DNA of 64,000 nucleotides from Rhizobiales bacterium 65-79 (GCA_001896885.1 MKRJ01000008.1:1-64000); one strand, 5' to 3'. Counted from the stretch's first letter, positions 11,027 through 21,203 are shown. Program-made: numbers and translations. Notes: generated by a model from the letters alone, not told the origin.

Positions 11027-11970
11027 GCCTCCGCCCCGGAGTGGAAAACGAAATGATCCCCGAAAGCGCACGCCCCTTCACCGACATCGACCCGGCGGTA
11101 GCCAGGGCGCTCGGCGCCGGCGCGCCGGTCGTGGCGCTTGAAAGCACGATCATCACGCATGGCATGCCCTATCCCGAGAACCGGGACATGGCGGCGGCGG
11201 TCGAGCGGATCATCCGCGAGGAGGGAGCGACGCCGGCGACGATCGCGGTGATCGGCGGCCGGTTGAAGATCGGCCTTTCGGACATAGAGCGCGAGGCGCT
11301 CGCCCGCACGGAAAACGCGATGAAGCTCTCCCGTGCCGACCTCGCCTTCGCCATCTCGGAGAAACGGACCGGCGGCACCACCGTGGCCGCCACCATGATC
11401 GCGGCGGCGCTGGCCGGCATCTCCGTCTTCGCGACCGGCGGCATCGGCGGCGTCCACAAGGGCGCGGAAAAAAGCTTCGACATTTCCGCCGATCTCGACG
11501 AACTGGCGCGCACGCCGGTCATCGTGGTCTCGGCCGGGCCGAAGGCCATCCTCGACGTGGGGAAAACCCTGGAAGTGCTGGAGACGCGCGGCGTGCCGGT
11601 AGTGGCCTATGGCTCGGACGTGATGCCGGCCTTCTGGTCGCGCAGTTCTCCCTATGCCGCGCCGCTCAGGCTCGACCGCCCGCAGGCGATCGCCGGCTTC
11701 TTCCGCACGAGGGCTGCACTCGGCATTGCCGGCGGGATGCTGGTCGCCAATCCGGTCCCGGAGGCGGACGAGATCCCGGCGGAGGAGATGGCCGGCCATA
11801 TCGCCGCTGCGCAGGAGGTGGCGGAGGCCGAGGGCATCGGCGGCAAGGCCGTGACGCCCTACCTGCTTTCGAAGATACTCGAACTCACCGCCGGCAGGAG
11901 CCTCGCCACCAACATCGCGCTGGTCGAGAACAATGCGCGGCTGGCCGCGCGGATCGCCGGGGCGCTGTGA
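11023..11970 (+). CDS. psuG: pseudouridine-5'-phosphate glycosidase
   Basis: A 315-residue IndA/PsuG-family enzyme that cleaves the C-C glycosidic bond of pseudouridine 5'-phosphate in the cytoplasm. Diagnostic stretches are ALESTIITHGMPYPEN (about residues 35-50), the metal/active-site region RTGGTTVAATMIAA, FATGGIGGVHKGAE and VSAGPKAILDVGKTLEVLET, with the C-terminal NPVPEADEIP. The ATG at 11023 overlaps the psuK stop by four bases, so translation is probably coupled; ATG 11053 (MIPESARPF) is an alternative start. Assignment is firm. Confidence 0.95.
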   Translation: MSLRPGVENEMIPESARPFTDIDPAVARALGAGAPVVALESTIITHGMPYPENRDMAAAVERIIREEGATPATIAVIGGRLKIGLSDIEREALARTENAMKLSRADLAFAISEKRTGGTTVAATMIAAALAGISVFATGGIGGVHKGAEKSFDISADLDELARTPVIVVSAGPKAILDVGKTLEVLETRGVPVVAYGSDVMPAFWSRSSPYAAPLRLDRPQAIAGFFRTRAALGIAGGMLVANPVPEADEIPAEEMAGHIAAAQEVAEAEGIGGKAVTPYLLSKILELTAGRSLATNIALVENNARLAARIAGAL

Positions 11971-12054
11971 GATTTTGACCTGAGACGACCCCTCGCCGGT
12001 CAATTGCGCCGACCACCTCTCACATTCGCGGGGAGAAGAAAAGTCGGTGACGCC

Positions 12055-12705
12055 TCACGTGATCGGCGTCAGGTAGATCTCGACGCGGCGGTTCTGGGCG
12101 CGGCCGGCCTCGGTGGCGTTGGAGGCGATGGGATCGCTCTTGCCGAAGCCGTTGACGGCGAAGCGGCGGCCGTCGACGCCCTGCGCCTCGAGATAGCTCG
12201 CGACCGACGCCGCGCGCCGCCGCGACAGGTCGAGATTGTACTGGTCGCCGCCGGTCGAATCGGTGTGACCGTTCACGTCGACCAAGGTCCGGTTGTACTT
12301 GTTCATCACCAGCGCCACCGCGTTCAGCGTCGGGTAGAAGGCCGGCAGCACCGAATCCTGGTCGGTCGGGAAGGTGACGTTGGAAGGCATGTTGAGGATG
12401 ATGCGGTTGCCCTCGCGCGTCACCGAGACGCCGGTGCCCTGCAACTGGGCGCGGAGCTGCGCCTCCTGGTTGTCCATGTAGGAGCCGACCGCGCCGCCCG
12501 CGAGCGCGCCGATGCCGGCGCCGATGAGCGCGTTGCGCCGGTCGTTGCCGCCGGCGAGAAGGCCGACGCCGGCACCCGCCGCTGCGCCCAGAAGCGCTCC
12601 GCCGGCCGTGTTCGACAGCTTCGGCTGCCCCGTGTAAGGATCGGTCGTCGTGCAGGCTGCGGCAAGCGAGGCGGCGACGAGCGCCGCCACTGTCCTGGTC
12701 TTCAT
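12055..12705 (-). CDS. OmpA-family lipoprotein with glycine-zipper domain
   Basis: The 216-residue protein starts with a lipoprotein signal peptide (MKTRTVAALVAASLAAAC, lipobox LAAAC), predicting lipidation at Cys18 and outer-membrane anchoring. A glycine-zipper segment follows (GGALLGAAAGAGVGLLAGG and GAGIGALAGGAVGSYMD, about residues 35-80). The C-terminal OmpA domain (about 95-216) has the peptidoglycan-binding features NGHTDSTGGDQYNLDLSRRR and the closing NRRVEIYL. It resembles the YiaD-type lipoproteins that tether the outer membrane to the cell wall. A 7-bp dyad (GGAGCGG / CCGCTCC) lies in its 5' leader at about 12729-12749. Confidence 0.92.
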   Translation of the reverse strand: MKTRTVAALVAASLAAACTTTDPYTGQPKLSNTAGGALLGAAAGAGVGLLAGGNDRRNALIGAGIGALAGGAVGSYMDNQEAQLRAQLQGTGVSVTREGNRIILNMPSNVTFPTDQDSVLPAFYPTLNAVALVMNKYNRTLVDVNGHTDSTGGDQYNLDLSRRRAASVASYLEAQGVDGRRFAVNGFGKSDPIASNATEAGRAQNRRVEIYLTPIT

Positions 12706-12973
12706 CGGAATATCCCCCTATCTGGCCGGAGCGGGAAAAATCCGCTCCGCGATTCCTGTCGTCTCTAGAAATTAAGGCAAAATCGGGATGCGGGTCCGAA
12801 CCACGGCATTTCGCCATCGAAGTTGCGGCTTGTCCAACGCGACATCTGCTCCAACGCGAGATCTGCGTAACGCATCGGTATCGCGGGATCGTCCGCGAGT
12901 TGCCAGCCGCGCGAGGCCGATCTAGAGAAAGTGCTCAGCACACAGGCGCAAGTTCCCAGCCCGAGAAAGCAAT

Positions 12974-14056
12974 TTGCCGATCCGTCCAACAGCCTTGGCT
13001 CTTCTCGCGGCCTGCTCGCTCGGCGCGATCGCCTCGACGGCGGCGGCGGCCGGGATATCGATCGGACTCGCCGCCCCCTTGAGCGGCCCTTCCCACGCGC
13101 TCGGGGAACAGCTCCGGGAAGGCGTCGAGACCGCGGCGGCGAACTATGCGGGCGCGACGGTGACGCTGGAGACCGCCGACAGTGCCTGCACCGCGGATGG
13201 TGGTTCCAGGGCGGCGCGGCAATTCGTGGACGCCAAGGTCGGCGCGGTGGTCGGCTTCCTGTGCACGGAGGCGATCGAGGCGGCCCTGCCGATCCTGAAG
13301 GAAGCCCGCATCCCCGTCATCACGCCGGGCGTGCGCGCCAACAGCCTGACCGACAAGCGCTACAAGACCGGCTGGCCCGTCTATCGGCTGGCGCCGCGCG
13401 ACGACGAGGAAGCGAAGGCGGTCGGCGACATCCTGACGAAAAGATGGGCCGACAAGCTCTTCGCCATCATCGACGACGGCACCATCTACGGACGCGACCT
13501 TTCCGAGAATTTCCGCCTAGCCGCCGAGCAGGCCGGGCTGAAGCCGGTCTTCACGGACAATTACCGTCCGCAGATGGACAACCAGATCGGCCTGGTCGGC
13601 CGCCTGAAGAAGGCCGGCGCGGAATATGTCTTCGTCGGCGGCGACCGCTCCGATATCGCCATCATCGGGCGAGACGCGGCGAAGCTCGGGCTGAAGCTGA
13701 CGATTGCCGGCGGCGAGGCGCTGAGAGCCGCGCCGGGCGACGTACCCCTGGCCAGCGGTACGCTGATGATCGGGCTGCCGGACTGGTCGGATACGAACGA
13801 CCTCATCGCGCTGTCCCAGTTGAAGGCGGCCGATGTCGTGCCGGAAGGCTATGTCCTGCCCGGTTACGCAGCACTGCAGATCGCGGCGGCCTCGCTTATG
13901 CCGGAAGACCCCTCGCAGAGCTTCAAGAGCCATATCGAGAATACTAAATTCGCGACCGCCATCGGCCTTGTCCGCTTCGACGACAAGGGCGATATGGTCG
14001 GCAATCCCTACCGTCTCTACGAATGGGATGGAAACGCATTCGTGGAAGCGCACTGA
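12974..14056 (+). CDS. branched-chain amino-acid-type ABC transporter substrate-binding protein (LivJ-like)
   Basis: A 360-residue periplasmic binding protein of the type I (Leu/Ile/Val, Peripla_BP_6) fold. A cleavable signal peptide (LALLAACSLGAIASTAAAAG) is followed by ISIGLAAPLSGPSHALGEQLREGVETA, the characteristic N-terminal lobe, and later by AVVGFLCTEAIEAALPILKEARIPVITPG. The only start that keeps the signal peptide is TTG at 12974, with GAGAAAG upstream. No permease or ATPase genes are adjacent; instead the next gene (S58 peptidase) begins three nt after the stop. Ligand unknown; an amino acid, amide or short peptide is an inference from the neighbour. Confidence 0.85.
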   Translation: MPIRPTALALLAACSLGAIASTAAAAGISIGLAAPLSGPSHALGEQLREGVETAAANYAGATVTLETADSACTADGGSRAARQFVDAKVGAVVGFLCTEAIEAALPILKEARIPVITPGVRANSLTDKRYKTGWPVYRLAPRDDEEAKAVGDILTKRWADKLFAIIDDGTIYGRDLSENFRLAAEQAGLKPVFTDNYRPQMDNQIGLVGRLKKAGAEYVFVGGDRSDIAIIGRDAAKLGLKLTIAGGEALRAAPGDVPLASGTLMIGLPDWSDTNDLIALSQLKAADVVPEGYVLPGYAALQIAAASLMPEDPSQSFKSHIENTKFATAIGLVRFDDKGDMVGNPYRLYEWDGNAFVEAH

Positions 14057-14059
14057 GCA

Positions 14060-15064
14060 ATGACATTCCGGGCCGGACCGAGAAACCTCATCACCGACGT
14101 TGTCGGGCTCCTCGTCGGCAACGCCGACGACGGGAAGATCAAATCGGGCGTTACCACTGTGCTGTGCGACAAGCCGACCGTGGCTGGCGTTCAGGTGCTT
14201 GGCGGTGCGCCCGGGACGAGGGAAACCGACCTGCTGGAGGCGCACAACCTGGTGGAAGGCATCCACGCCATCACCCTTTCGGGCGGCTCGGCCTTCGGGC
14301 TCGATGCGGCATCCGGTGTTCAGGCGGCCCTGCGCGAACGCGGGATAGGGTTCGAGGCCTTCGGCAATATCGTGCCGCTGGTGCCCACGGCCATTCTGTT
14401 CGACCTCATCAACGGCGGCGACAAGGACTGGGGGCTTTATTCCCCCTATCGCGAGCTTGGCTACGAGGCGGCGAAGAATGCCGCGGCGGACTTTTCGCTC
14501 GGGAGCGTCGGAGCGGGAACCGGCGCGACCGTCGCCGGTCTCAAGGGCGGCCTGGGGTCCGCCTCCACGGTGCTTGCCAACGGCATCACGATCGGCGCCC
14601 TGGCGGCCGTCAACGGGGTCGGCTCGGTCACGATCGGGAAGAGCCGCCATTTCTGGGCCGCTCCTTTTGAAATCGAAGGGGAGTTCGGGGGGCTGGGCCT
14701 GCCCCAGCCGCTGCCGGCCGACACGCAGGACATCTCCCTCAAGCGCCGCCCCTCGAGCGCGATCGAGAACACGACGATAGCCGTCATCGCCACCGACGCG
14801 GTGCTGACCAAGGCGGCCGCCAAGCGGCTGGCCATCGCCTCGCATGACGGCTTTGCCCGGGCCATGTGGCCGAGCCATACGCCGTTCGACGGCGACCTCG
14901 TCTTCGCTTTGGCGACGGGTGGGAGCGGCATCGTGCCCGACCCGGTTGCCGCCATCGATCTGTATGCGGCCGCCAGCGCCACCATGGCGCGCGCCATCGC
15001 ACGCGGCGTTTACGCGGCGACACCTTCGGCCGGAGACAAGCTGCCCGTCTGGTCCAGCCGTTGA
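14060..15064 (+). CDS. P1/S58-family peptidase (DmpA/NylC-like, self-processing)
   Basis: The 334-residue protein matches the S58 family, N-terminal-nucleophile hydrolases that cleave themselves into two chains and act on D-amino-acyl or beta-peptide or nylon-oligomer-like amides. Family segments are TLSGGSAFGLDAASGV (about 72-87) and the Gly-rich GSVGAGTGATVAGLKGGLG (148-166). The expected self-cleavage site is IENTTIAVIATD, between Asn237 and Thr238, like the Asn/Thr junction of NylC; Thr238 would be the nucleophile. There is no signal peptide. It is co-transcribed with the upstream LivJ-like binding protein, which suggests import and hydrolysis of an unusual amide. Substrate unknown. Confidence 0.85.
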   Translation: MTFRAGPRNLITDVVGLLVGNADDGKIKSGVTTVLCDKPTVAGVQVLGGAPGTRETDLLEAHNLVEGIHAITLSGGSAFGLDAASGVQAALRERGIGFEAFGNIVPLVPTAILFDLINGGDKDWGLYSPYRELGYEAAKNAAADFSLGSVGAGTGATVAGLKGGLGSASTVLANGITIGALAAVNGVGSVTIGKSRHFWAAPFEIEGEFGGLGLPQPLPADTQDISLKRRPSSAIENTTIAVIATDAVLTKAAAKRLAIASHDGFARAMWPSHTPFDGDLVFALATGGSGIVPDPVAAIDLYAAASATMARAIARGVYAATPSAGDKLPVWSSR

Positions 15065-15125
15065 GCGGCCGCTCCATTTCTGGTAGCAGGCCACGTCAAG
15101 CAGCCAGCCGAAAAGGCCGCCCGTC

Positions 15126-16427
<1,302 letters not shown>

Positions 16428-16447
16428 GCATTTCAATCGAGGGAGCG

Positions 16448-16690
16448 ATGCCGACAGTCCTTGCCATAGACGGCTATCGCTTTTTCTTCTACAGCCGGGA
16501 AAACGGCGAACCGCCCCACATTCATGTTGAATACGGCGAGAAGCTCGCCAAATATTGGCTTGATCCGTTGGAACTCGCCACATCAAGACGCTTTCGCGCA
16601 CATGAGTTGACCGTCCTCAGATCGTTCGTCATGCAATATAGAGATGTCTTTCTGGAGGCTTGGAATGACCATTTTGGCACTCGCGGTTGA
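16448..16690 (+). CDS. DUF4160 domain protein
   Basis: This 80-residue protein has the DUF4160 hallmark: a short N-terminal strand (MPTVLAIDGYRFFFYSRE) followed by EPPHIHVEYGE, a conserved PHIHV motif whose two histidines look functional. The family is about this size throughout. The stop overlaps the start of the DUF2442 gene by 26 nt, so the two are translationally coupled. The pair is widespread in bacteria and their mobile regions; a toxin-antitoxin-like role has been suspected but is not shown here. It follows purB by 20 nt, with GAGGGAGCG ahead of the ATG. Confidence 0.85.
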   Translation: MPTVLAIDGYRFFFYSRENGEPPHIHVEYGEKLAKYWLDPLELATSRRFRAHELTVLRSFVMQYRDVFLEAWNDHFGTRG

Positions 16691-16940
16691 TCCCGTTGCG
16701 GTGGATGTCCATGTTTCGGACACAATGCTCCAGGTTACGCTCGAGGATGGACGTGAACTTTCAGTGCCGGTTCAATGGTATCCTCGCCTACGCGATGCCA
16801 CGACCTCCCAACGCAGCAATTGGCGATTTATAGGCCGTGGCGAAGGTATTCACTGGCCCGAGATAGACGAGGATATTTCGGTCGAGGGATTGCTGGCTGG
16901 CCGGGGTCACGTTCCGTCACCGAAGAGGCCGGGCGACTAG
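16665..16940 (+). CDS. DUF2442 domain protein
   Basis: The protein (91 residues from the ATG at 16665, with TGGAGG seven nt upstream) matches DUF2442: an N-terminal strand pair (VDVHVSDTMLQVTLEDGRELSVPVQW), then WRFIGRGEGIHWPEIDEDISVEGLLAGR, the conserved IHWPEIDEDIS core. DUF2442 proteins are commonly encoded right after DUF4160 genes, as here. Molecular role unknown; DNA binding by the N-terminal part has been proposed for relatives. Its 3' end overlaps the convergent VOC gene by four bases. Confidence 0.85.
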   Translation: MTILALAVDPVAVDVHVSDTMLQVTLEDGRELSVPVQWYPRLRDATTSQRSNWRFIGRGEGIHWPEIDEDISVEGLLAGRGHVPSPKRPGD

Positions 16941-17764
16941 GCCTTTTCCGGCACCACCCTCACTTCCGTACCCCAAGGGTCGGTGAGCGTCTTGTCGCCC
17001 TCGCCGCGCTTCGACATCAACTCCACCCAAGCCAGGCCGGCCCGATCCGGATCGCGGCGGCCGGCGCCGGCACTGTGCCAGGAATTGGCGCCGATATGGT
17101 GATGATAGCCGCCGGTTGAGAGGAACACTGCCGCGTCGCCGTAATGCGCGACCGCGTCGAAGCCGAGCTTCTCGCGCCACCAGCGTTCGGCCTCGGCCGG
17201 CTTGCCGACGCGCAGGTGGACGTGACCGACGATGCTGTTTTCCGGCGCGCCCTTCCAGCCGGCATCGTCGTCGCCGACTTCCCTGACGAGGTTGGGGATG
17301 TCGAGCCGTACCGTGCCCATGTCGACCGCCGAGCCGTTCCATTTCCATTTCTCGTGGGGGCGGTCGGCATAGATCTCGATGCCGTTGCCCTCAGGATCGG
17401 TAAGGTAGATCGCCTCGCTGACGAAATGGTCCGACGCGCCGTCGATCGGGATCCGGTTCGCGATGGCGTGGCGCACCCACCGCGACAGATCGGCGCGGCT
17501 CGGCAGCAGGAACGCGGTATGGAAGAGGCCGGCGCCGCGAGGGTCGTCCGGCCTGGCACTCGGCGTCGCTTCGAGTTCGAGCAGCGGTCTTCCGCCGGCG
17601 CCGAGCGTGATGCGGCCCGGCGCGCGGGCGATCTCGGCGAGGCCGACGACCTCGCTGTAGTAACGCGCGAGCGCATCCGCATCGCGCGCCTTGAGCCCGA
17701 CGCGCGCCACGCTGACCGGCGCCGTCGCGGCGAAGGGCGGCTTGTCCAGAACCGTTTCCACCAC
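16937..17764 (-). CDS. VOC-family dioxygenase-like protein (CatE/catechol 2,3-dioxygenase type)
   Basis: Two tandem vicinal-oxygen-chelate modules are visible: the first begins VARVGLKARDADALARYYSEVVGL and contains FHTAFLLPSR and EIYADRP; the second begins GHVHLRVGKPAEAERWWREKLGFD and contains GGYHHHIGANSWHS. The metal ligands expected for extradiol dioxygenases/glyoxalase-like folds (His in FHTAF or GHVHL, His in YHHHIG, Glu in WVEL) can be picked out. The preferred start is the GTG at 17764 (GGAG six nt upstream), giving 275 residues; the frame remains open to an ATG at 17833. Substrate cannot be inferred. Confidence 0.82.
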   Translation of the reverse strand: MVETVLDKPPFAATAPVSVARVGLKARDADALARYYSEVVGLAEIARAPGRITLGAGGRPLLELEATPSARPDDPRGAGLFHTAFLLPSRADLSRWVRHAIANRIPIDGASDHFVSEAIYLTDPEGNGIEIYADRPHEKWKWNGSAVDMGTVRLDIPNLVREVGDDDAGWKGAPENSIVGHVHLRVGKPAEAERWWREKLGFDAVAHYGDAAVFLSTGGYHHHIGANSWHSAGAGRRDPDRAGLAWVELMSKRGEGDKTLTDPWGTEVRVVPEKA

Positions 17765-17907
17765 TGGAATCTCCAAAGAACGCCGGCCAATCCGGCTTTC
17801 CACGAAAATCGTGCGGGCCGGGTCCGCTTGCAAGCCGCGGGATAGCGAACAAGCCGTTCATCGTTGCCGCCAAACGGGCCGTTGCGCCAATCGCGAAGGC
17901 GGCCTAC

Positions 17908-18465
17908 ATGCGCGCCATGAAGGTCAAGGACACCGATATCCTGTTCGTCTCCGGCTTGAAGGATTCAGGCCCCGAACACTGGATGAGCCGCTGGCGCAAG
18001 CAGCTTTCAACCGGGCGCCGGGTAGTGCAGGCGGAATGGACGAAGCCGGTGCGCGAGGACTGGACGCGGACGCTCGCGGAAGCCGTCAACGCAGCGGAGA
18101 AGCCGGTCGTCATCATCGCGCATTCGCTCGGCGTCGCGACTGCCGTGCAAGGGCTCAGGGAATTCGAAAAGCCCGTGGCCGGCGCCTTCTTCGTCGCGCC
18201 GCCGGACGTGGCCAACAGCGCCGTCCGTCCCCGGCACCTGCAAACTTTCGGGCCCTATCCGCGCGACCCCCTGCCCTTTCCGTCGATCACCATCGCCAGC
18301 CGCAACGATCCTTTCTGCGCGTTCGAAACCGCCGAGGACATCGCCGCCGCCTGGGGATCGCTCTTCATCGACGCGGGCGAGGCCGGCCATCTGGACGATG
18401 CTGCCGGCTACGGACCATGGCCGGAAGGCTCCATGGCATTCGCCAATTTCCTGTCGCGGCTGTAG
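17908..18465 (+). CDS. RBBP9/YdeN-type alpha/beta hydrolase
   Basis: The 185-residue protein is a short alpha/beta hydrolase of the RBBP9/DUF1234 group. It has the nucleophile elbow AHSLG (Ser near residue 73), the acidic member in ASRNDPF (near 132) and the His in AGHLDDAAGYGPWPEG (near 160), a complete catalytic triad. The N-terminal LFVSGLKDSGPEHWMSRW and the late GxGPWPEG stretch are typical. There is no signal peptide, so it is cytoplasmic. It converges on the aldolase with a 12-nt gap. Substrate unknown; esterase activity is likely. Confidence 0.87.
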   Translation: MRAMKVKDTDILFVSGLKDSGPEHWMSRWRKQLSTGRRVVQAEWTKPVREDWTRTLAEAVNAAEKPVVIIAHSLGVATAVQGLREFEKPVAGAFFVAPPDVANSAVRPRHLQTFGPYPRDPLPFPSITIASRNDPFCAFETAEDIAAAWGSLFIDAGEAGHLDDAAGYGPWPEGSMAFANFLSRL

Positions 18466-18477
18466 CGGTCGCCCCGC

Positions 18478-19254
18478 CTATTTCTTCATCGAGGCACGCG
18501 CGCGGCCGATCAGGTCGCTGGCGCCAAGCGACATGTAGGCGGCTTCGTTGCCGAGCGCGATCAGGCGATAGCCCATATCGACATAGCGTCCCGAAATGGC
18601 CGGATCGACGGCGAAGATGGCCGTCAGCTTGCCCGCATCAAGCGCGCGTCTGCCGATGCGCTCGATCGCCGGCATCATGTCCTCGAGCGTGGTGTTGATC
18701 TGGCCGCCATTCGTCCACGCGATGGAGAAATCGCCGGGTCCGACGAAGATCGCGTCGATCCCCGGCACCTCCAGGATGTCGTCCAGCGCATCGAGCGCAT
18801 GGCGGGTCTCGATCATGGCGAACGAGATCGTGTCCGTGTTGGAATTCTTCAGCCATGCACTCAGGTCGGGCGCTTTCTGGCGTCTCGGCAGCCCGAAGGT
18901 CGGGCCCCAGGAACGTTCGCCGAGCGGCGGATATTTCATCGCCGCGGCGAAAGAGCGGGCGTCATCGGCCGAATTGATCATCGGCGCGATGATAGCCTCG
19001 GCGCCGAAATCGAGCGCGCGGCTCGCCATGTCGAAGCGGCCCACGGGAATGCGCACCACGGCGTGCTTCTCCGCTTGCAGGATGGGCAGGATGCCGCGCG
19101 CGACGCTGTCCTCGTGGTGCGCGCCGTGCTGCATGTCGAGCGTCACCACCTCGAAACCGGTACGCGCCACGGTCTCGATGGTCATGGAGTCGGGAACGCC
19201 CGACCATGCCGTGAAAAGGGTTTCGCCGGCCCGGAGGCGCTGAGCAAGTGTCAT
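18478..19254 (-). CDS. HpcH/HpaI-family class II aldolase
   Basis: A 258-residue aldolase of the HpaI (4-hydroxy-2-oxoheptanedioate / 2-keto-3-deoxy-sugar acid) family, which cleaves 2-keto-4-hydroxy acids to pyruvate and an aldehyde using a divalent metal. Recognisable parts are FEVVTLDMQHGAHHED (active-site His near 48), VRIPVGR, IIAPMINSADDA, SFAMIETRHALDALDDI (metal-binding Glu), and AIFVGPGDFSIAW. ATG at 19254. It is not part of an aromatic-degradation operon here, so the physiological substrate is open. Confidence 0.9.
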   Translation of the reverse strand: MTLAQRLRAGETLFTAWSGVPDSMTIETVARTGFEVVTLDMQHGAHHEDSVARGILPILQAEKHAVVRIPVGRFDMASRALDFGAEAIIAPMINSADDARSFAAAMKYPPLGERSWGPTFGLPRRQKAPDLSAWLKNSNTDTISFAMIETRHALDALDDILEVPGIDAIFVGPGDFSIAWTNGGQINTTLEDMMPAIERIGRRALDAGKLTAIFAVDPAISGRYVDMGYRLIALGNEAAYMSLGASDLIGRARASMKK

Positions 19255-19362
19255 GAATACCGTCCCTGATCGAATGCCGCGGCATTCAATCAGATGGACG
19301 CATGCGCCGGAAGACCGTGGCCCAACAAAAAGCCTGACGATAAACGACAGGCGGCGCGGCGG

Positions 19363-19689
19363 TCAGGCGCGCGACGTCTCGATCTGCCGCAGGGCCTCGG
19401 CCATCAGATCGATCAGGCGCAACTTCAGTTCACCATCGGATAGCGAGATGCCGGCGCCGTCGAGATCCTTCTGCACCTTGCGGATGATGTCCTGGTCGCC
19501 AGCCTCCGCCAGATCGGCGATGACGACCGCCTTGGCATAGGCCTCGGCGTCGGCGCCGCTCTTGCCGAGCTTCTCCGCGACCCACAGTCCGAAGAGCTTG
19601 TTGCGGCGCGCCGTCGCCTTGAAGCGCAGTTCCTCATCGAACGCGAACTTCCGCTCGAAGCCCTTCTCGCGATCATCCATGCTGGCCAT
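19363..19689 (-). CDS. ATPase inhibitor subunit zeta (DUF1476)
   Basis: The 108-residue helical protein starting MASMDDREKGFERKFA matches DUF1476, the zeta subunit first characterised in Paracoccus, which inhibits the F1-ATPase in alphaproteobacteria. The N-terminal inhibitory segment and the core ARRNKLFGLWVAEKLG (about residues 27-42) are present, followed by an acidic four-helix body. The frame continues upstream to 19752, but ATG 19689 with AGAGGGA seven nt before it fits the family length. It is divergent from purC about 270 nt away, as in many Hyphomicrobiales. Confidence 0.9.
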   Translation of the reverse strand: MASMDDREKGFERKFAFDEELRFKATARRNKLFGLWVAEKLGKSGADAEAYAKAVVIADLAEAGDQDIIRKVQKDLDGAGISLSDGELKLRLIDLMAEALRQIETSRA

Positions 19690-19959
19690 GATGGTCCCTC
19701 TGCACCGGAAACGACTTGCCGCCCCTATATGGGCGTTTGCCGCAGAAACCAAAATGACGCCATAGGGTCAAGATGCCGCACTCTTCCATGGGGCATTTGG
19801 ATCTTACGGAGCCCAAATCGGTTGATTAGGCCGATTGGCGATTGAGCCAGCGCCGCTATTGCGATAGAGACCGGCATTCATTAGCCGCAACTACGGCCGC
19901 TGCCGCGCCGTCTTTCCGCCGGTGCGATCGACCCGGCCGCGAACCCAGAGAAGCGCTCC

Positions 19960-20754
19960 ATGAACCGACGCCGCCGCATCTACGAAGGCAAGGCCAAGAT
20001 TCTCTATGAGGGTCCGGAGCCGGGAACGCTGGTGCAGTTCTTCAAGGACGACGCCACCGCCTTCAACAAGAAAAAGCACGAGATCGTCGACGGCAAAGGC
20101 GTGCTCAACAACCGCATCTCAGAACACATCTTCAACCACCTGAACCGGATGGGCATCCCGACCCATTTCATCCGCCGTCTGAACATGCGCGAGCAGTTGA
20201 TCAAGGAAGTCGAGATCATCCCGCTCGAGGTCGTGGTCCGCAACATCGCCGCCGGTTCGCTCGCCAAGCGGCTCGGCATCGAGGAAGGCACGGTGCTGCC
20301 GCGCTCGATCATCGAATTCTACTACAAGGCCGACCAGCTCGACGATCCGATGGTGTCGGAAGAGCACATCACCGCCTTCGGCTGGGCCTCGCCGCAGGAG
20401 ATCGACGACGTCATGGCGCTGGCCATCCGCGTCAACGACTTCCTGTCGGGCCTTTTCCTCGGCGTCGGCATCCAGCTGGTCGATTTCAAGATCGAATGCG
20501 GCCGGCTCTACGAGGGCGACATGATGCGCATCGTCGTCGCCGACGAGATTTCGCCGGATTCCTGCCGCCTGTGGGACGTCGCCACGCAGGACAAGCTCGA
20601 CAAGGACCGCTTCCGCCGCGACATGGGCGGGCTGGTCGAGGCCTATCAGGAAGTGGCGCGCCGGCTCGGCATCATGAACGAGAACGAGCCGCCGCGCCCT
20701 ACGGGCCCGGTTCTGGTCTCCTCATCGCCGAACGGCCGCGGCAAGCCGCACTGA
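19960..20754 (+). CDS. purC: phosphoribosylaminoimidazole-succinocarboxamide synthase (SAICAR synthetase)
   Basis: PurC (264 residues) joins CAIR with aspartate using ATP. Markers: [32 protein letters not shown] at the N terminus with the ATP-binding lysines, the two family signatures [16 protein letters not shown] (about 89-104) and [11 protein letters not shown] (about 175-185), and [12 protein letters not shown]. The start [11 protein letters not shown] is the family norm. It opens the purC-purS-purQ-purL series. Confidence 0.97.
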   Translation: MNRRRRIYEGKAKILYEGPEPGTLVQFFKDDATAFNKKKHEIVDGKGVLNNRISEHIFNHLNRMGIPTHFIRRLNMREQLIKEVEIIPLEVVVRNIAAGSLAKRLGIEEGTVLPRSIIEFYYKADQLDDPMVSEEHITAFGWASPQEIDDVMALAIRVNDFLSGLFLGVGIQLVDFKIECGRLYEGDMMRIVVADEISPDSCRLWDVATQDKLDKDRFRRDMGGLVEAYQEVARRLGIMNENEPPRPTGPVLVSSSPNGRGKPH

Positions 20755-20763
20755 GCTTCGATT

Positions 20764-20914
20764 GCGTCTTTCGAGGCTCGCCCTTCGGGCTCGCATCTCA
20801 GGATGAGGAAGGCTGCGTCCTTGGCCAGACCACGAGGGGACTGGCTGGAGCATTGAACTTCACGGTTGAGAGGCGCAAACGGTCCTCATCCTGAGGTGCG
20901 AGCCTCGAAGGACA
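20764..20914. repeat. pair of REP-like palindromic repeats in inverted orientation
   Basis: A forward copy at 20764-20809 (TTTCGAGGCTCGC, then GCATCTCAGGATGAGG) and a reverse copy at 20883-20914 (TCCTCATCCTGAGGTGCGAG, then CCTCGAAGGAC) enclose about 73 nt between purC and purS. The family is the same as at 5605-5885 and again occurs as a facing pair, suggesting a bipartite element that could fold into one long stem in the purC-purS transcript. Confidence 0.8.
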
Positions 20915-20942
20915 CACAAGCAGCAAGCGAGAATATCTCCGC

Positions 20943-21185
20943 ATGATCAAGGCCCGCGTGACCGTCACCCTCAAATCCGGCGTGCTCGACCCGCAGGGCA
21001 AGGCGATCGAGCATGCGCTTTCCGGGCTCGGCTTCGCCGGCGTGGATCAGGTGCGGCAGGGCAAGGTCTTCGACCTCGAACTTGCCGGCTCGGACAGGGC
21101 CAAGGCGCAGGCCGACCTAAAGGCGATGTGCGAGAAGCTGCTGGCGAATACGGTGATTGAGGACTATGCTATAGTGCTTACCTGA
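20943..21185 (+). CDS. purS: phosphoribosylformylglycinamidine synthase subunit PurS
   Basis: PurS (80 residues) is the small dimeric subunit that bridges PurQ and PurL in the three-part FGAM synthase found in alphaproteobacteria and Gram-positives. The sequence opens MIKARVTVTLKSGVLDPQGKAIEHALSGLGF, the defining stretch, and ends CEKLLANTVIEDYAIVL. The partner subunits are encoded downstream in the same direction (purQ 22805, purL 24222). Confidence 0.97.
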   Translation: MIKARVTVTLKSGVLDPQGKAIEHALSGLGFAGVDQVRQGKVFDLELAGSDRAKAQADLKAMCEKLLANTVIEDYAIVLT

Positions 21186-21203
21186 AGTTGCAGGGACTCG
21201 CTG

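Noticed and set aside
19690-19959. Possible purine riboswitch in the 270-nt leader of purC
   Set aside because: No conserved purine-aptamer core or paired arms could be laid out.
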